Below are positions 1-8,897 of a stretch of DNA of 64,000 nt, one piece after another. Position 1 is the stretch's first letter. Each line of letters begins with the position of its first letter. The notes under the pieces are model-generated. The model saw only the letters and a program-made list of their open reading frames with translations, had not been told where the DNA came from and did no database searches. Both the position numbers and the translations under genes were made by a program. The stretch is taken from positions 186,001-250,000 of the forward strand of contig CAWIHS010000005.1 of the NCBI GenBank assembly GCA_963836005.1. The letters run 5' to 3'. Source of the DNA: CAWIHS01 sp963836005. Its GTDB lineage: Bacteria > Pseudomonadota > Gammaproteobacteria > GRL18.

Positions 1-15
1 CTAACAACTCTATTT

Positions 16-666
16 ATGAATACATCGGTTCCCGTACAAGCTCTGCTGTTTATTGCCCCCGGCTGCCCACACTGCCCGGGAGTCTTACAGGTGATGTCCG
101 AACTGATCAAAGCGGGTGATATTGCAGAACTGGATGTCACCAATATTGCTGCCGCACCCGACAAAGCAAAGCAGTTTAACGTCCGCTCCGTACCCTGGAT
201 AAAGATTGGCCCGTTTGAATTAACCGGGACGCACACAAAAAGCGAATTGCAAATCTGGATCAACCGGGTGCATAGCCCAACCGGTATGATTGAATATTTT
301 AACGAACTGTTCAAACAGGGCGAACTGAACAAGGTTTCTGAACTGGTCAAAAAAGATACTGACTTATTAATGATCCTGCTGCAAATGGTGGGCGACAAGG
401 AGACGCCATTGGGTTCCCGCATCGGTATCAGTGCCATTTTTGAAGCGTTAAAAGGTCATAAAATCCTCAACACTCTGATCCCGCGGCTGCAACAATTAAT
501 CCGCTCTGAGCATAAAAATATTCGCAATGATGCCTGTTATTATCTGGGGCTGACTGAAAATCCTGACGTTGTACCATTGATCCAGTCACTATCCGATGAT
601 GCTGACGAGGAATTGCAGGAAACGATTGACGATGCCCTGGAAATCATTTACCAGGCCAGTCATTGA
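16..666 (+). CDS. Thioredoxin-fold protein with HEAT-like C-terminal region
   Basis: The first ~85 residues look like a thioredoxin/glutaredoxin fold: a hydrophobic strand (ALLFIAPGCPHC) ending in a CPHC redox motif near residues 17-20 and the typical cis-Pro region (VRSVPWIKIG). Residues ~125-210 are helical, with LGSRIGISAIFEAL and NDACYYLGL-type repeats resembling HEAT/PBS-lyase repeats. The fusion suggests a thiol-disulfide protein with a protein-binding scaffold; substrate unknown. There is no signal peptide, so it is probably cytoplasmic. No ribosome site is visible before the ATG and the frame stays open to base 1, so the true start may lie upstream of the window. Confidence 0.75.
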   Translation: MNTSVPVQALLFIAPGCPHCPGVLQVMSELIKAGDIAELDVTNIAAAPDKAKQFNVRSVPWIKIGPFELTGTHTKSELQIWINRVHSPTGMIEYFNELFKQGELNKVSELVKKDTDLLMILLQMVGDKETPLGSRIGISAIFEALKGHKILNTLIPRLQQLIRSEHKNIRNDACYYLGLTENPDVVPLIQSLSDDADEELQETIDDALEIIYQASH

Positions 667-728
667 TTTAATCGGCTCACAAATCCTCTACAAATATTCA
701 TTGACATAAAGGCTTTTACCATCGCCAC

Positions 729-1571
729 ATGATAGTTACCCTGTTACTGCTTATAGCCGGTATTATTCTTGCTCTGTTAATACTGCTGCATTTATATTTT
801 AGAGTCCCGGTCAGCAAAGCCTTTAAAACACCCGCAGATTATGATCTGCCATTTAAAGAACTTAGCATTCAAACGCTCAGGCAGAAACAGCTTTATGCCT
901 GGTTTATACCCACTCAGGTCAAGGCGGCGCTGGTAGTCATCGTACATGGATGGGGCAGCAATGCCGCAAAAGTTCTGCCGCTGGCAGTGCCCTTTTATCA
1001 GCAGGGGCTGAATGTTTTACTGTTTGATGCCCGCAGCCATGGCCGCAGCGATCGGGATACTTTTTCATCACTGCCCCGCTTTGCTGAAGACATACAGCAG
1101 GTAATACGCTTTGCCAGAAAAAACCTTCCATTTAACGGCCGGCTCGTCCTGCTGGGACATTCCATTGGTGCCAGCGCTGCACTCTACGCAGCATCACAAC
1201 AGCATGATATTGATGCAGTGATCAGTATCGCGGCCTTTGCTCATCCGCGTGAAATGATGCAGCGTACCCTGCAGCGGCTGCCAGGATTTCTCATATGGCC
1301 AGCGCTGCTCTATGTGCAGTGGATGATAGGACACTCATTTGATAAAATCGCCCCGATTAACAGCGTCAAAAAAATTACCTGCCCGATCCTCATCACCCAC
1401 GGCAGTGAAGATCTGACAGTACCCGCCAGCGATGCGCTGCAGATCCACCAGGCAAACCCCCGCAGTCAGCTGATCACCATACCAGGGGCTGATCATGGCT
1501 CGGTGAAGAAATTACAGACCCATGCTGATTTATTAATCAAATTTCTTAAAGACAATAAGATCATCGATTAA
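729..1571 (+). CDS. Membrane-anchored alpha/beta hydrolase
   Basis: A 280-residue alpha/beta hydrolase. An N-terminal hydrophobic segment (residues ~1-25) probably anchors it in the inner membrane. The oxyanion region HGWGSNA follows the first core strands, the nucleophile elbow is GHSIGAS, the acidic residue is likely in HGSEDLTVP and the catalytic His in GADHGS. This resembles the YqkD/FrsA-like serine hydrolase group; the substrate cannot be told. It sits 62 bp after the thioredoxin-like gene on the same strand and could be co-transcribed with it. Confidence 0.8.
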   Translation: MIVTLLLLIAGIILALLILLHLYFRVPVSKAFKTPADYDLPFKELSIQTLRQKQLYAWFIPTQVKAALVVIVHGWGSNAAKVLPLAVPFYQQGLNVLLFDARSHGRSDRDTFSSLPRFAEDIQQVIRFARKNLPFNGRLVLLGHSIGASAALYAASQQHDIDAVISIAAFAHPREMMQRTLQRLPGFLIWPALLYVQWMIGHSFDKIAPINSVKKITCPILITHGSEDLTVPASDALQIHQANPRSQLITIPGADHGSVKKLQTHADLLIKFLKDNKIID

Positions 1572-1611
1572 ATAGTCAGCAAGCTATTTTGATTTTATTG
1601 TTGAGGATTTT

Positions 1612-1782
1612 GTAACTATTCAGCGTATTTTAAAGATCGTGGCTACTATCAGGTATTTATTCCAGAAAGCGCCGTTAATACGTCCATGTAAGCTTGGATG
1701 TGGCATCCCTGCCACATACATTTCTTCCACAAACACCTGACAGCAACCACTTATACAGAATCTTAGAACGCTGAATAGTTAC
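1612..1782. mobile_element. IS66-type MITE (GTAACTATTCAGCG family), copy 1
   Basis: A 171-bp non-coding element with inverted ends GTAACTATTCAGCG at 1612-1625 and CGCTGAATAGTTAC at 1769-1782, with imperfect pairing continuing inward for about 35 bp. It is flanked by a perfect 8-bp direct repeat AGGATTTT (1604-1611 and 1783-1790). GTAA termini plus 8-bp target duplications are the known signature of IS66-family transposition. The centre carries a small hairpin (ATGTGGCATCCCTGCCACAT) and a motif also present inside the IS4 element at 41.4 kb. Confidence 0.8.
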
Positions 1783-1944
1783 AGGATTTTTTTATAAATT
1801 CAGAACCAGGCTTCAATAAGAAATGGATGCAATAACCTGACTCGTCTTACTGTTTGACGTAATAGTTCAATTTGCTCTACTATAAAGTTGATTCGGGTAA
1901 CGTTCCTGCAAATTAAGCGAAATCACTATCCAGGGAAACGCAGG

Positions 1945-3534
1945 CTACTCTACCCCCTGATTATGCAGGTATTCATCATAAGTTCCTTTAAAATCCACCA
2001 GACCGTCTGGCTGCATTTCAATAATACGGGTCGCCAGAGATGAAACGAACTCACGGTCATGACTGACAAAGACTAAAGTCCCTGCATATAAGTCCAGCGC
2101 CATATTCAGCGATTCAATGGACTCCATATCCATGTGGTTGGTGGGTTCATCCATAAACAGAATATTATCTTTATGCAGCATCAGCTTACCGTAAATCATG
2201 CGGCCCATTTCACCACCAGACAATACCCTGACAGACTTTTCACTGTCATCACGGGAAAACAGTAATCGCCCCAGAATACCTCGGATCACCTGATCATCAT
2301 CTTCCTGCTTGCCCCACTGGCTCATCCATTCAAACAGCGTCATGTCTGCGGCAAATTCATCACCATGTTCCTGCGGGTAGTAGCCAATAGCGGCATTTTC
2401 AGAAAACTTGATATGCCCGCTTGTGGCCTCCAGATCGCGGAACATGGTGCGCAGCAATGTCGTTTTACCGATACCATTGGGACCGATAATCGCAATCCGT
2501 TCCCCCACCTCCACCAGCATATCAAGATCCTTGAACAGCAGCTCATCATAACCATTGCTAAGATTTTCAATCTCAAAAGCATTGCGGTACAGCTTGGTTT
2601 CCTGATCAAAACGAATAAACGGATTTTTTCTTGAAGATACCTTGATATCATCTAGCTGTATTTTTTCCAGCCGCTTACGGCGGGAAGTGGCCTGTTTGGC
2701 CTTGGAGGCATTGGCAGAAAAGCGTTCGACAAACTTGTGCAATTCTGTCATCTCAGCTTTCTTTTTCGCATTAGCATGCAGCTGGCGTTCCCTGGCCTGG
2801 GTGGCTGCGAGCATATATTCATCGTAATTTCCCGGATAGACATTGATCGAAGCATAGTCCAGATCGGCCATATGGGTGCAGACACTGTTTAGAAAATGCC
2901 GGTCATGGGAAATAATGATCATGGTACAGTTGCGATCATTTAAAACGCTTTCCAGCCAGCGTATGGTATTAATATCCAGGTTATTCGTCGGCTCGTCCAG
3001 CAGCATGATGTCCGGTTCAGAAAATAATACCTGGGCCAAAAGTACCCTTAACTTGAATCCGGGAGCTACGGCTGACATCAGGCCGTAATGCTGTTCTACC
3101 GGAATACCCACGCCAATCAGCAATTCACCGGCACGTGATTCAGCCGTATAACCGTCAAGTTCGCCATATTGCACTTCCAGATCGGCAACGCGCATCCCTT
3201 CCGCTTCTGTCATATCCCCTTTGGCATAAATTTGGTCACGTTCCTGTTTGATTTTCCAAAGATCTTCATGCCCCATGATCACCGTATCAATGACGCTGTA
3301 TTCTTCGTAGGCAAATTGATCCTGACGTAGTTTGCCCACTCTTTCCCCGGTAGTCACCGTCACCGTCCCGCTGGTCGGTGACAGATCGCCGCCGAGTATT
3401 TTCATAAAGGTGGATTTACCACAGCCATTGGCACCGATTAAACCATAACGGTTTTCATCACTAAATTTAACAGACACATTTTCAAACAGCGGTTTGGCAC
3501 CAAATTGAATAGTCAGATTTGCGGTAGATATCAA
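1945..3534 (-). CDS. ybiT: ABC-F family ATPase, YbiT type
   Basis: A 529-residue soluble protein with two ABC ATPase domains and no membrane segment, the layout of ABC-F translation factors that act at the ribosome. Domain 1 has Walker A GANGCGKS and Walker B LLLDEPTNNLD; domain 2 has GPNGIGKT, signature LSGGEMGR and FMDEPTNHMD. The linker between them (about residues 240-310) is charged and helical. Domain 1 has APGFKLRVLLAQ instead of the LSGGQ signature, which is characteristic of the YbiT branch. Length matches E. coli YbiT (about 530 residues). It stands alone, convergent with the upstream hydrolase. Confidence 0.93.
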   Translation of the reverse strand: MISTANLTIQFGAKPLFENVSVKFSDENRYGLIGANGCGKSTFMKILGGDLSPTSGTVTVTTGERVGKLRQDQFAYEEYSVIDTVIMGHEDLWKIKQERDQIYAKGDMTEAEGMRVADLEVQYGELDGYTAESRAGELLIGVGIPVEQHYGLMSAVAPGFKLRVLLAQVLFSEPDIMLLDEPTNNLDINTIRWLESVLNDRNCTMIIISHDRHFLNSVCTHMADLDYASINVYPGNYDEYMLAATQARERQLHANAKKKAEMTELHKFVERFSANASKAKQATSRRKRLEKIQLDDIKVSSRKNPFIRFDQETKLYRNAFEIENLSNGYDELLFKDLDMLVEVGERIAIIGPNGIGKTTLLRTMFRDLEATSGHIKFSENAAIGYYPQEHGDEFAADMTLFEWMSQWGKQEDDDQVIRGILGRLLFSRDDSEKSVRVLSGGEMGRMIYGKLMLHKDNILFMDEPTNHMDMESIESLNMALDLYAGTLVFVSHDREFVSSLATRIIEMQPDGLVDFKGTYDEYLHNQGVE

Positions 3535-3816
3535 GGTCTCGTTCCGGTTCAGTTTTAAAGTGGGCGTATTATCCTAAATTCTATGCCAGAAATCTATAAC
3601 GCCAATCTCCTGAGACACGCTAAATCAGTACAAAACCCAAAGAACCCATCTAAATGCAGGTATCTAAATTATGTGCGATAGCGATTATGAGTGTGATTTA
3701 AATTTTTTTCTCCCATACAATATGAGCTCCGGCAAACTTGCCTTAATTTTAATAAACTCATGGAATTTTTGATTAAAGTACGCTATTCTACAAATCAATC
3801 AAACAGGAGAACTGCT

Positions 3817-4332
3817 ATGCCGCGAGGAGGCAAACGCATCGGTGCCGGCCGCCCCAAAGGCACCGGCAAATATTCAGAACCCACCCGAGCCATCCGCGTA
3901 CCCGAAAGCATGGTCAGCCAGATTATGGCCTATGCTGAAGCCGAGGGATACCAGCTGCCGCTGTATGGCACAAAAATATCGGCAGGTTACCCTTCACCAT
4001 CGGACGACTATATTGAAGGCAGGCTGGATCTCAATGAGCACCTGATCCATCATCCTGCCAGCACTTTTTTTGTCCGCGTCACCGGCTATTCCATGCTCAA
4101 TGCCGGTATGCACCCGGGAGACATTCTCGTCGTAGACCGTAGCCTGGAGCCCCGGCATGGGAAAATTGTCATTGCCGCCCTCGAAGGTGAACTCACGGTC
4201 AAAAGGCTGTACCGGAAAGCCGGTGAGATCCGACTGATGCCGGAAAACGACGATTATGAACCCATAACCATCAGCTCTGAAGCCGAACTGCATATCTGGG
4301 GCGTAGTCACCAATGTGATCCACCCGGTCTAA
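3817..4332 (+). CDS. umuD: UmuD-like S24 self-cleaving peptidase
   Basis: A 171-residue LexA/UmuD-type protein. ATG at 3817 is preferred over an in-frame start at 3760 because CAGGAGA lies 6 bp before it. The N-terminus is basic (RGGKRIGAGRPKG). The expected Ala-Gly autocleavage site is Ala56-Gly57 in SAGYPSPSDDY, the nucleophile is Ser92 in TGYSML and the general base is Lys129 in ELTVKRLY. In the family, RecA filaments trigger cleavage to UmuD', a subunit of translesion polymerase V. No umuC follows here (the next gene is rdgC), so it is either an orphan partner of a distant UmuC or an SOS-type regulator. No convincing LexA box was found. Confidence 0.85.
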   Translation: MPRGGKRIGAGRPKGTGKYSEPTRAIRVPESMVSQIMAYAEAEGYQLPLYGTKISAGYPSPSDDYIEGRLDLNEHLIHHPASTFFVRVTGYSMLNAGMHPGDILVVDRSLEPRHGKIVIAALEGELTVKRLYRKAGEIRLMPENDDYEPITISSEAELHIWGVVTNVIHPV

Positions 4333-4356
4333 AAACCACCGCCTATAAACACGTAG

Positions 4357-4421
4357 GTCGGGTTAGCGCAGCGTAACCCGACAACCTTTATTATTGGCTG
4401 GCTTACGCTGTGCTAACCCGA
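4357..4421. repeat. Intergenic palindromic repeat (GGGTTAGCGCAGCGTAACCC)
   Basis: An interrupted palindrome, GTCGGGTTAGCG/CAGCGTAACCCGAC (4357-4382), followed by a further inverted half, TTACGCTGTGCTAACCCGAT (4402-4421). A related copy is at 60675-60698. This is a REP-like extragenic unit of a kind common in Proteobacteria; here it may act as terminator between umuD-like and rdgC. Confidence 0.6.
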
Positions 4422-4513
4422 TCTGTACTTTTTAGCTGGTATTCAATTGAATAATCCAGGATAATTCCGCTTTATCTTTATACATTGAATATTCTATCGG
4501 GACTTACTGATCT

Positions 4514-5413
4514 ATGTGGTTTAAAAACCTTAAAATCTACCGTTTTAGCACATCCTTTTCCATCAACCCGGACCAGCTTGACTCGCAGCTGGCAGAAAAA
4601 GCCTTTAAACCCTGTGGATCAACACAAGCTTCCTCCTTCGGCTGGGTTTCACCACTGGGTAATGAGGGGCAGCAGCTGCATCACACCATCGGCAAGACCA
4701 CTATGATCTGTGCCCGCCATGAAGAAAAAATACTCCCTGCCAGCGTCATCAATGAATTGCTGGAAGAAAAACTGGATGCCATTCAGGCTGAAAGCGGCAG
4801 GCGCCCGGTCGGTAAATACAAACAAAGTATCAAAGACGACCTGATCCTGGAACTCATGCCCAAGGCCTTCAGTAAATCCAGAAAATCCTGCGCCTATATG
4901 GACTTGACTCGGCAATTTCTGATCGTTGATGCAGCCAGTAACAACAAAGCCGAAGAACTATTGCAGCTTTTGAGACAATGTCTGGGCAGCCTTCCGGTCG
5001 TGCCGCTAAAAACCAGGACGCCGCCAGCGATCCTGATGACGCAATGGCTGAAAGGCGAGAGTCAGGCGGATGATTTTCTTATCAAAGATGAATGCGAACT
5101 GCGGGAAACCGATGATGAAGGGGCCATTATCCGTTGCCGACGCCAGGATTTAAGCAGTAAAGAAATTCAAATTCACCTGGATGCGGGCAAGGAAGTGACC
5201 AAACTGGCTATCAACTGGAAAGATCAGCTGGATTGCATCCTGCAGGATGATCTCGCCATTAAGCGTTTAAAATTTGCCGATGAAATCCTCGAACAGGCAG
5301 CCGACGAAGGCGCTGAAGATCCGGCCAGTCGATTTGATGCCGATTTCAATTTAATGAGCGGCGAACTGGCGCGCTTTATTCCCCGCTTGATAGAAGTGCT
5401 GGGTGGTGAATAA
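4514..5413 (+). CDS. rdgC: Recombination-associated protein RdgC
   Basis: A 299-residue protein starting MWFKNLKIYRF, the conserved RdgC N-terminus, with further conserved stretches GWVSPLG, RRPVGKYKQS and MPKAFSKS. RdgC forms a ring-shaped dimer on double-stranded DNA and moderates RecA-dependent recombination. Length agrees with the family (about 300). Monocistronic, between two repeat elements. The first ATG at 4514 matches the family start. Confidence 0.95.
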   Translation: MWFKNLKIYRFSTSFSINPDQLDSQLAEKAFKPCGSTQASSFGWVSPLGNEGQQLHHTIGKTTMICARHEEKILPASVINELLEEKLDAIQAESGRRPVGKYKQSIKDDLILELMPKAFSKSRKSCAYMDLTRQFLIVDAASNNKAEELLQLLRQCLGSLPVVPLKTRTPPAILMTQWLKGESQADDFLIKDECELRETDDEGAIIRCRRQDLSSKEIQIHLDAGKEVTKLAINWKDQLDCILQDDLAIKRLKFADEILEQAADEGAEDPASRFDADFNLMSGELARFIPRLIEVLGGE

Positions 5414-5525
5414 CCTGGCCTGATGAATGCGCACAAGGCTGACATTGTTTACTTCGTGACTTGCAGCAGCTTCACACTCAATCTATCCTCTGGCGTAACA
5501 TCCTCCGGGAAAATTAACATTTTAC

Positions 5526-5682
5526 GTAACGTCTCAATAAGTCCGTGCAAGATCCCCTCCCCCTGTCAGGGGGAGGGTTAGGGTGGGGGTTAAGTGCTTG
5601 ATTATAGACACTAGCCCCATCCTGGCCTTTCCCCCTGTCAGGGGGAAGGCACTTAAACTGCACGGACTTATTGAGCAGTGAC
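5526..5682. mobile_element. IS66-type MITE (CTCAATAAGTCCGTGCA family), copy A
   Basis: A 157-bp non-coding element. Ends are GTAAC...CTCAATAAGTCCGTGCA (5526-5549) and TGCACGGACTTATTGAG...GTGAC (5659-5682). Flanks CATTTTAC (5518-5525) and CATTTTAG (5683-5690) match at 7 of 8 positions, indicating an 8-bp target duplication. The interior has two GC-rich hairpins (CCCCCTGTCAGGGGG type). It ends 27 bp before the ABC exporter start and so occupies that operon's promoter region. Confidence 0.8.
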
Positions 5683-5709
5683 CATTTTAGCGAAATTCTA
5701 AAATATCTT

Positions 5710-6606
5710 ATGCCCGTCATTCTGGAAATTAAAAATCTGATCAAACATTTTGACCAGGTAAAGGCCGTCAATGATATCAGTCTGAGTATTGAGCAGGGGA
5801 TCTGTCTGGGATTTCTCGGCCCCAACGGAGCAGGCAAAACAACCACGATCGAGATGATAGAGGGTATTACAACCCCGGATAGCGGTGAGATTTTATACAA
5901 GGGCAGATCCATTGATCAGAATTTTAAACATGAAGCAGGTATTATGTTTCAGCATACGGCCCTGCAGGAATTTATCAGTGTCAGGGAAACCCTGCAGCTT
6001 TTTTCGCAGTTTTACGCCAGCACTCTGCCGATCGAAGAAATAATAGCCAGCTGCAACCTGGCAGAATTTCTCGATCAAAGCACCCATAAATTATCAGGCG
6101 GTCAGCGGCAGCGCGTATTATTGGCGATTGCCCTGATCAATGATCCTGACATTTTATTTCTTGATGAACCGACCACCGGGCTGGACCCGCAGGCCAGGCA
6201 TAATTTCTGGGAACTTATCAGCCGCATAAAGCAGCGGGGCAAAACCATTATTCTCACCACCCATTATATGGATGAAGCCTACGCCCTCTCCGATGATATC
6301 GCCATTATCGATCGTGGACAGCTGATCGAACGGGGTACACCCGATACGTTGCTGAAAAAATATTTTGATGAAGTTATTATGCAATTACCCACCGACGCCT
6401 TTTCTCAACCCCTACAGGAGATACCCTTGCCCGAGACTGACAGCCTGTGGGTCACCGGTGAGCAGATTGAAATTACCACTCACCAGGTTGAACAGACCAT
6501 CAAACGGCTGCTTGAACATAAAGTCTCATTAAACAATCTCAGAATAAGAGACAGAACGCTGGAAGATCTGTTTCTGGAACTCACCGGCAAGGCCCTGCGT
6601 CAATGA
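5710..6606 (+). CDS. ABC-2 exporter, ATP-binding subunit
   Basis: A single ABC ATPase domain: Walker A GPNGAGKTTT, Q-loop MFQHTALQ, signature LSGGQRQR, Walker B ILFLDEPTTGLDP, H-loop TTHYMDEA, then a DUF4162-like tail ending TLEDLFLELTGK. This is the CcmA/NatA-like architecture of ABC-2 efflux pumps. ATG at 5710 is chosen; an in-frame TTG further up lies inside the neighbouring MITE. It overlaps the permease gene by 4 bp, so the two are translationally coupled. Substrate unknown. Confidence 0.9.
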   Translation: MPVILEIKNLIKHFDQVKAVNDISLSIEQGICLGFLGPNGAGKTTTIEMIEGITTPDSGEILYKGRSIDQNFKHEAGIMFQHTALQEFISVRETLQLFSQFYASTLPIEEIIASCNLAEFLDQSTHKLSGGQRQRVLLAIALINDPDILFLDEPTTGLDPQARHNFWELISRIKQRGKTIILTTHYMDEAYALSDDIAIIDRGQLIERGTPDTLLKKYFDEVIMQLPTDAFSQPLQEIPLPETDSLWVTGEQIEITTHQVEQTIKRLLEHKVSLNNLRIRDRTLEDLFLELTGKALRQ

Positions 6607-7655
6607 ATTTTACCCATCTTAAAGCCCTGTTTCATGCCCGAAATCTGGAATTTTTTCGTGATCGCGCAGCCCTGTCATGGAATATCCTCCTGCCGGTCTT
6701 TATTCTGGCAGGATTTGCCTTTGCTTTTTCAGGCGACCCGGCCCCTCAGTATAAGGTCGCTGTCTATTTTGAAACCAGTCAGAACAAGACCGCCGGCATG
6801 CAGCACTTGCAGCAGCATTATCAACAAAAACAGGGCTTTTTCTCGCTTAAATATATTCAGTTTGTCACTGTAGATGATTTACCCGCAAGCATTGAAAAGA
6901 TCAAACAGCATCAGTTCGACATGCTGATGCAACCGGACAGGCAATACTACTGGATCAACCAGGAGTCACCTTCAGGTTACCTGCTTGAACACCTGCTGCA
7001 CAGCTCTATGCTGCAAGCAACGCTGGACTGGAACAAACAAACCGTCAGCGGTAACCCCATCCGTTATATTGACTGGCTGATCCCCGGCGTGCTGGGCATG
7101 AATATGATGTTCAGCGCCCTGTTCGGCGTCGGTTATGTGGTCGTGCGCTACCGCAAAAATGGTGTTCTGAAAAGGCTCAAGGCGACACCCCTGACTCCGC
7201 TGGAGTTTTTAACTGCGCAGATACTGTCACGACTCTGGCTGATCATGCTGGTCACCTGTGTGATCTTTATCGGTGCCAAATTTTTTATCAACTTCACCAT
7301 GAATGGCTCTTACCTGAACCTGTTCCTGGTGTTCATGCTGGGCACGTTCAGTATTATCAGTTTAAGCCTGATCATCGCCTCCAGACTGACCAGCGAAGAA
7401 TTCGCCAGCGGACTGCTGAACCTGCTCAGCTGGCCCATGATGTTTCTGTCCGGCGTATGGTTCTCACTCGATGGCCTGCATCCGGCCATGAAAACCATAG
7501 CAGCCCTGTTCCCCCTGACGCATGTTATCAATGCCTCGCGCGCCATTATGATCGACGGTGCAGGTTTGCTTGATATCGCAACGCCGATACTCACCCTGTT
7601 GCTGATGAGTATAGTTTTTCTATTGATCGGCGCCCGCTGGTTTAAGTGGGAATAG
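6603..7655 (+). CDS. ABC-2 exporter, permease subunit
   Basis: A 350-residue inner-membrane protein of the ABC2_membrane family: one N-terminal membrane helix, a periplasmic domain of about 130 residues, then five hydrophobic segments from about residue 160 (IPGVLGMNMMFSALFGVGYVV onward). KRLKATPLTPLEFLTAQ is the usual coupling helix. Overlap ATGA with the ATPase gene shows one operon. It could export a drug, lipid or polysaccharide-related molecule; nothing in the sequence settles which. Confidence 0.88.
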   Translation: MNFTHLKALFHARNLEFFRDRAALSWNILLPVFILAGFAFAFSGDPAPQYKVAVYFETSQNKTAGMQHLQQHYQQKQGFFSLKYIQFVTVDDLPASIEKIKQHQFDMLMQPDRQYYWINQESPSGYLLEHLLHSSMLQATLDWNKQTVSGNPIRYIDWLIPGVLGMNMMFSALFGVGYVVVRYRKNGVLKRLKATPLTPLEFLTAQILSRLWLIMLVTCVIFIGAKFFINFTMNGSYLNLFLVFMLGTFSIISLSLIIASRLTSEEFASGLLNLLSWPMMFLSGVWFSLDGLHPAMKTIAALFPLTHVINASRAIMIDGAGLLDIATPILTLLLMSIVFLLIGARWFKWE

Positions 7656-7715
7656 AATCAAAGGGGTCAGAGTAAATGATTTAACCATTAAATCATCTAC
7701 TCTGACCCCTTTGAT
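7656..7715. repeat. RAYT-associated palindrome, copy 1
   Basis: A near-perfect inverted repeat (AATCAAAGGGGTCAGAGTAA... mirrored on the other arm) immediately after the permease stop. The same palindrome borders the two RAYT units at 10494 and 12749. It may also terminate the exporter transcript. The following 220 bp to the sigma-54-type site are AT-rich with no gene. Confidence 0.85.
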
Positions 7716-7934
7716 AAGAATAAAACAAAAAGCTATAAACTCAATAACTTATAAGCAGACCTTAGTAATTTTTTGCTCAAACAAAAAACTGTTAAATTTC
7801 ATGCTGTCACTTCTTGGCTTAATTAAAGATTTAGTGGTTTTATGCATAAACTTATATATTCTCAAAATGTCGGGATATTTTACACTTCACATAGTTTTAT
7901 TTTTTAACTAATTGTTTTTTATGGTATATGTATA

Positions 7935-7950
7935 TGGCACAAATTATGCT
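7935..7950 (+). promoter_or_regulatory. Sigma-54-type promoter for the VPLPA-CTERM gene
   Basis: TGGCACAAATTATGCT has the invariant GG-N10-GC spacing of sigma-54 (-24/-12) promoters; consensus is TGGCACG-N4-TTGCW. It lies 128 bp before the start of the VPLPA-tailed protein and resembles sites before the two PIPAP-tailed genes. Zoogloea PEP-CTERM genes are known to depend on RpoN and the PrsK/PrsR system. Confidence 0.65.
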
Positions 7951-8077
7951 TAAGTTTATATACTTAATAATATTTTAGTTTTACGACTCAAAAACCTTAG
8001 ATTACAAATTTCATCATGTCGACTGGAAATATTATCTTGGATTTCGAGTTAATTAATATTCATTTGGAGAAAATATA

Positions 8078-8779
8078 ATGAATAAGTACTCAAAAATCGT
8101 TTTTACTTTTTACTTTTTACTTTTATCAAATTTAGTTTTTGTAAATGTACACGCTTCAACCGTTGATATTTCTTTTAGCCGCATCACGAGTAATAATGCT
8201 GAGAATATTGCAGCTCAGCTCTCTGCCCAAGCATTGGATCAGTCCTCGGCTGATTCGGTTTGGGGTCAGACCATTGCTAGCGATGAAGTCCTGTTTACTT
8301 TTAATAACAACGTAGGCATTACTTCGAATGTACATGAGATATACTTTGACGATGGAACATTTTTAAGTCAAACCAGTCTTATAAATAGCCTTGGAGGGTT
8401 TACAAATTATACGGGAGGCACGCCGACCCCAGGTAACTTACCCGGAGCAAATAATATTAATCCAGCATTTGATGCTACTGCATCTTTCGGGGCTGACACT
8501 AGCGGTAATCCATCTAATGGCCTCAACGCATCTGAAGATTACTTAGGTATTGTAATTAAGTTACTGCCAAACTTGGGTTTTTCAGATGTACAAAATGCGC
8601 TTTCTAATGGTGACTTACGATTGGGACTTCATATTGGTAGTATAGGCAGTGCAGGTGGTAGTGATAGTTTTGTAAGCAATCCAGTTAACCCTGTGCCTCT
8701 ACCTGCTGCAGTCTGGTTATTGGGTACAGCTTTATTAGGTTTAGTTGGCTTCAAGCGAAAGCAAGCTCATCTAGCTTAA
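8078..8779 (+). CDS. Secreted VPLPA-CTERM sorting-domain protein
   Basis: A 233-residue exported protein. Residues 1-26 form a signal peptide ending VHASTVDIS. The C-terminus has the classic exosortase sorting signal: the VPLPAAVWLLG motif, a hydrophobic helix (TALLGLVGF) and a basic end (KRKQ). The body is Ser/Asn/Gly-rich, with no recognised domain; sequences like this are often cell-surface or EPS-matrix proteins. An AGGAG-like site (TTGGAGAAAATATA) precedes the ATG. It is likely handled by the exosortase at 56109-57704. A sigma-54-type site lies upstream and a strong palindromic hairpin directly downstream. Confidence 0.9.
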   Translation: MNKYSKIVFTFYFLLLSNLVFVNVHASTVDISFSRITSNNAENIAAQLSAQALDQSSADSVWGQTIASDEVLFTFNNNVGITSNVHEIYFDDGTFLSQTSLINSLGGFTNYTGGTPTPGNLPGANNINPAFDATASFGADTSGNPSNGLNASEDYLGIVIKLLPNLGFSDVQNALSNGDLRLGLHIGSIGSAGGSDSFVSNPVNPVPLPAAVWLLGTALLGLVGFKRKQAHLA

Positions 8780-8790
8780 TTACCTTCACA

Positions 8791-8857
8791 AATCAAAGGG
8801 GTCAGAGTAAATAATTCAATCAACATGATTGAATTATTTACTCTGACCCCTTTGATT
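8791..8857. repeat. RAYT-associated palindrome, copy 2 (31-bp perfect stem)
   Basis: Two perfectly complementary 31-bp arms (AATCAAAGGGGTCAGAGTAA... and its reverse complement) around a 5-base loop, 11 bp past the VPLPA-CTERM stop. It belongs to the palindrome family that borders the RAYT units, though with a different inner sequence, and can serve as a bidirectional terminator between this gene and the convergent one. Confidence 0.85.
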
Positions 8858-8897
8858 TTGCTTGTTAAAGTGGCTCTGCTGGAGATCGATAATGCGC

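Noticed and set aside
5671..5709. Upstream TTG start for the ABC ATPase
   Set aside because: The extra 13 codons lie in the MITE end and its flank and have no family support; ATG at 5710 begins the ABC domain.
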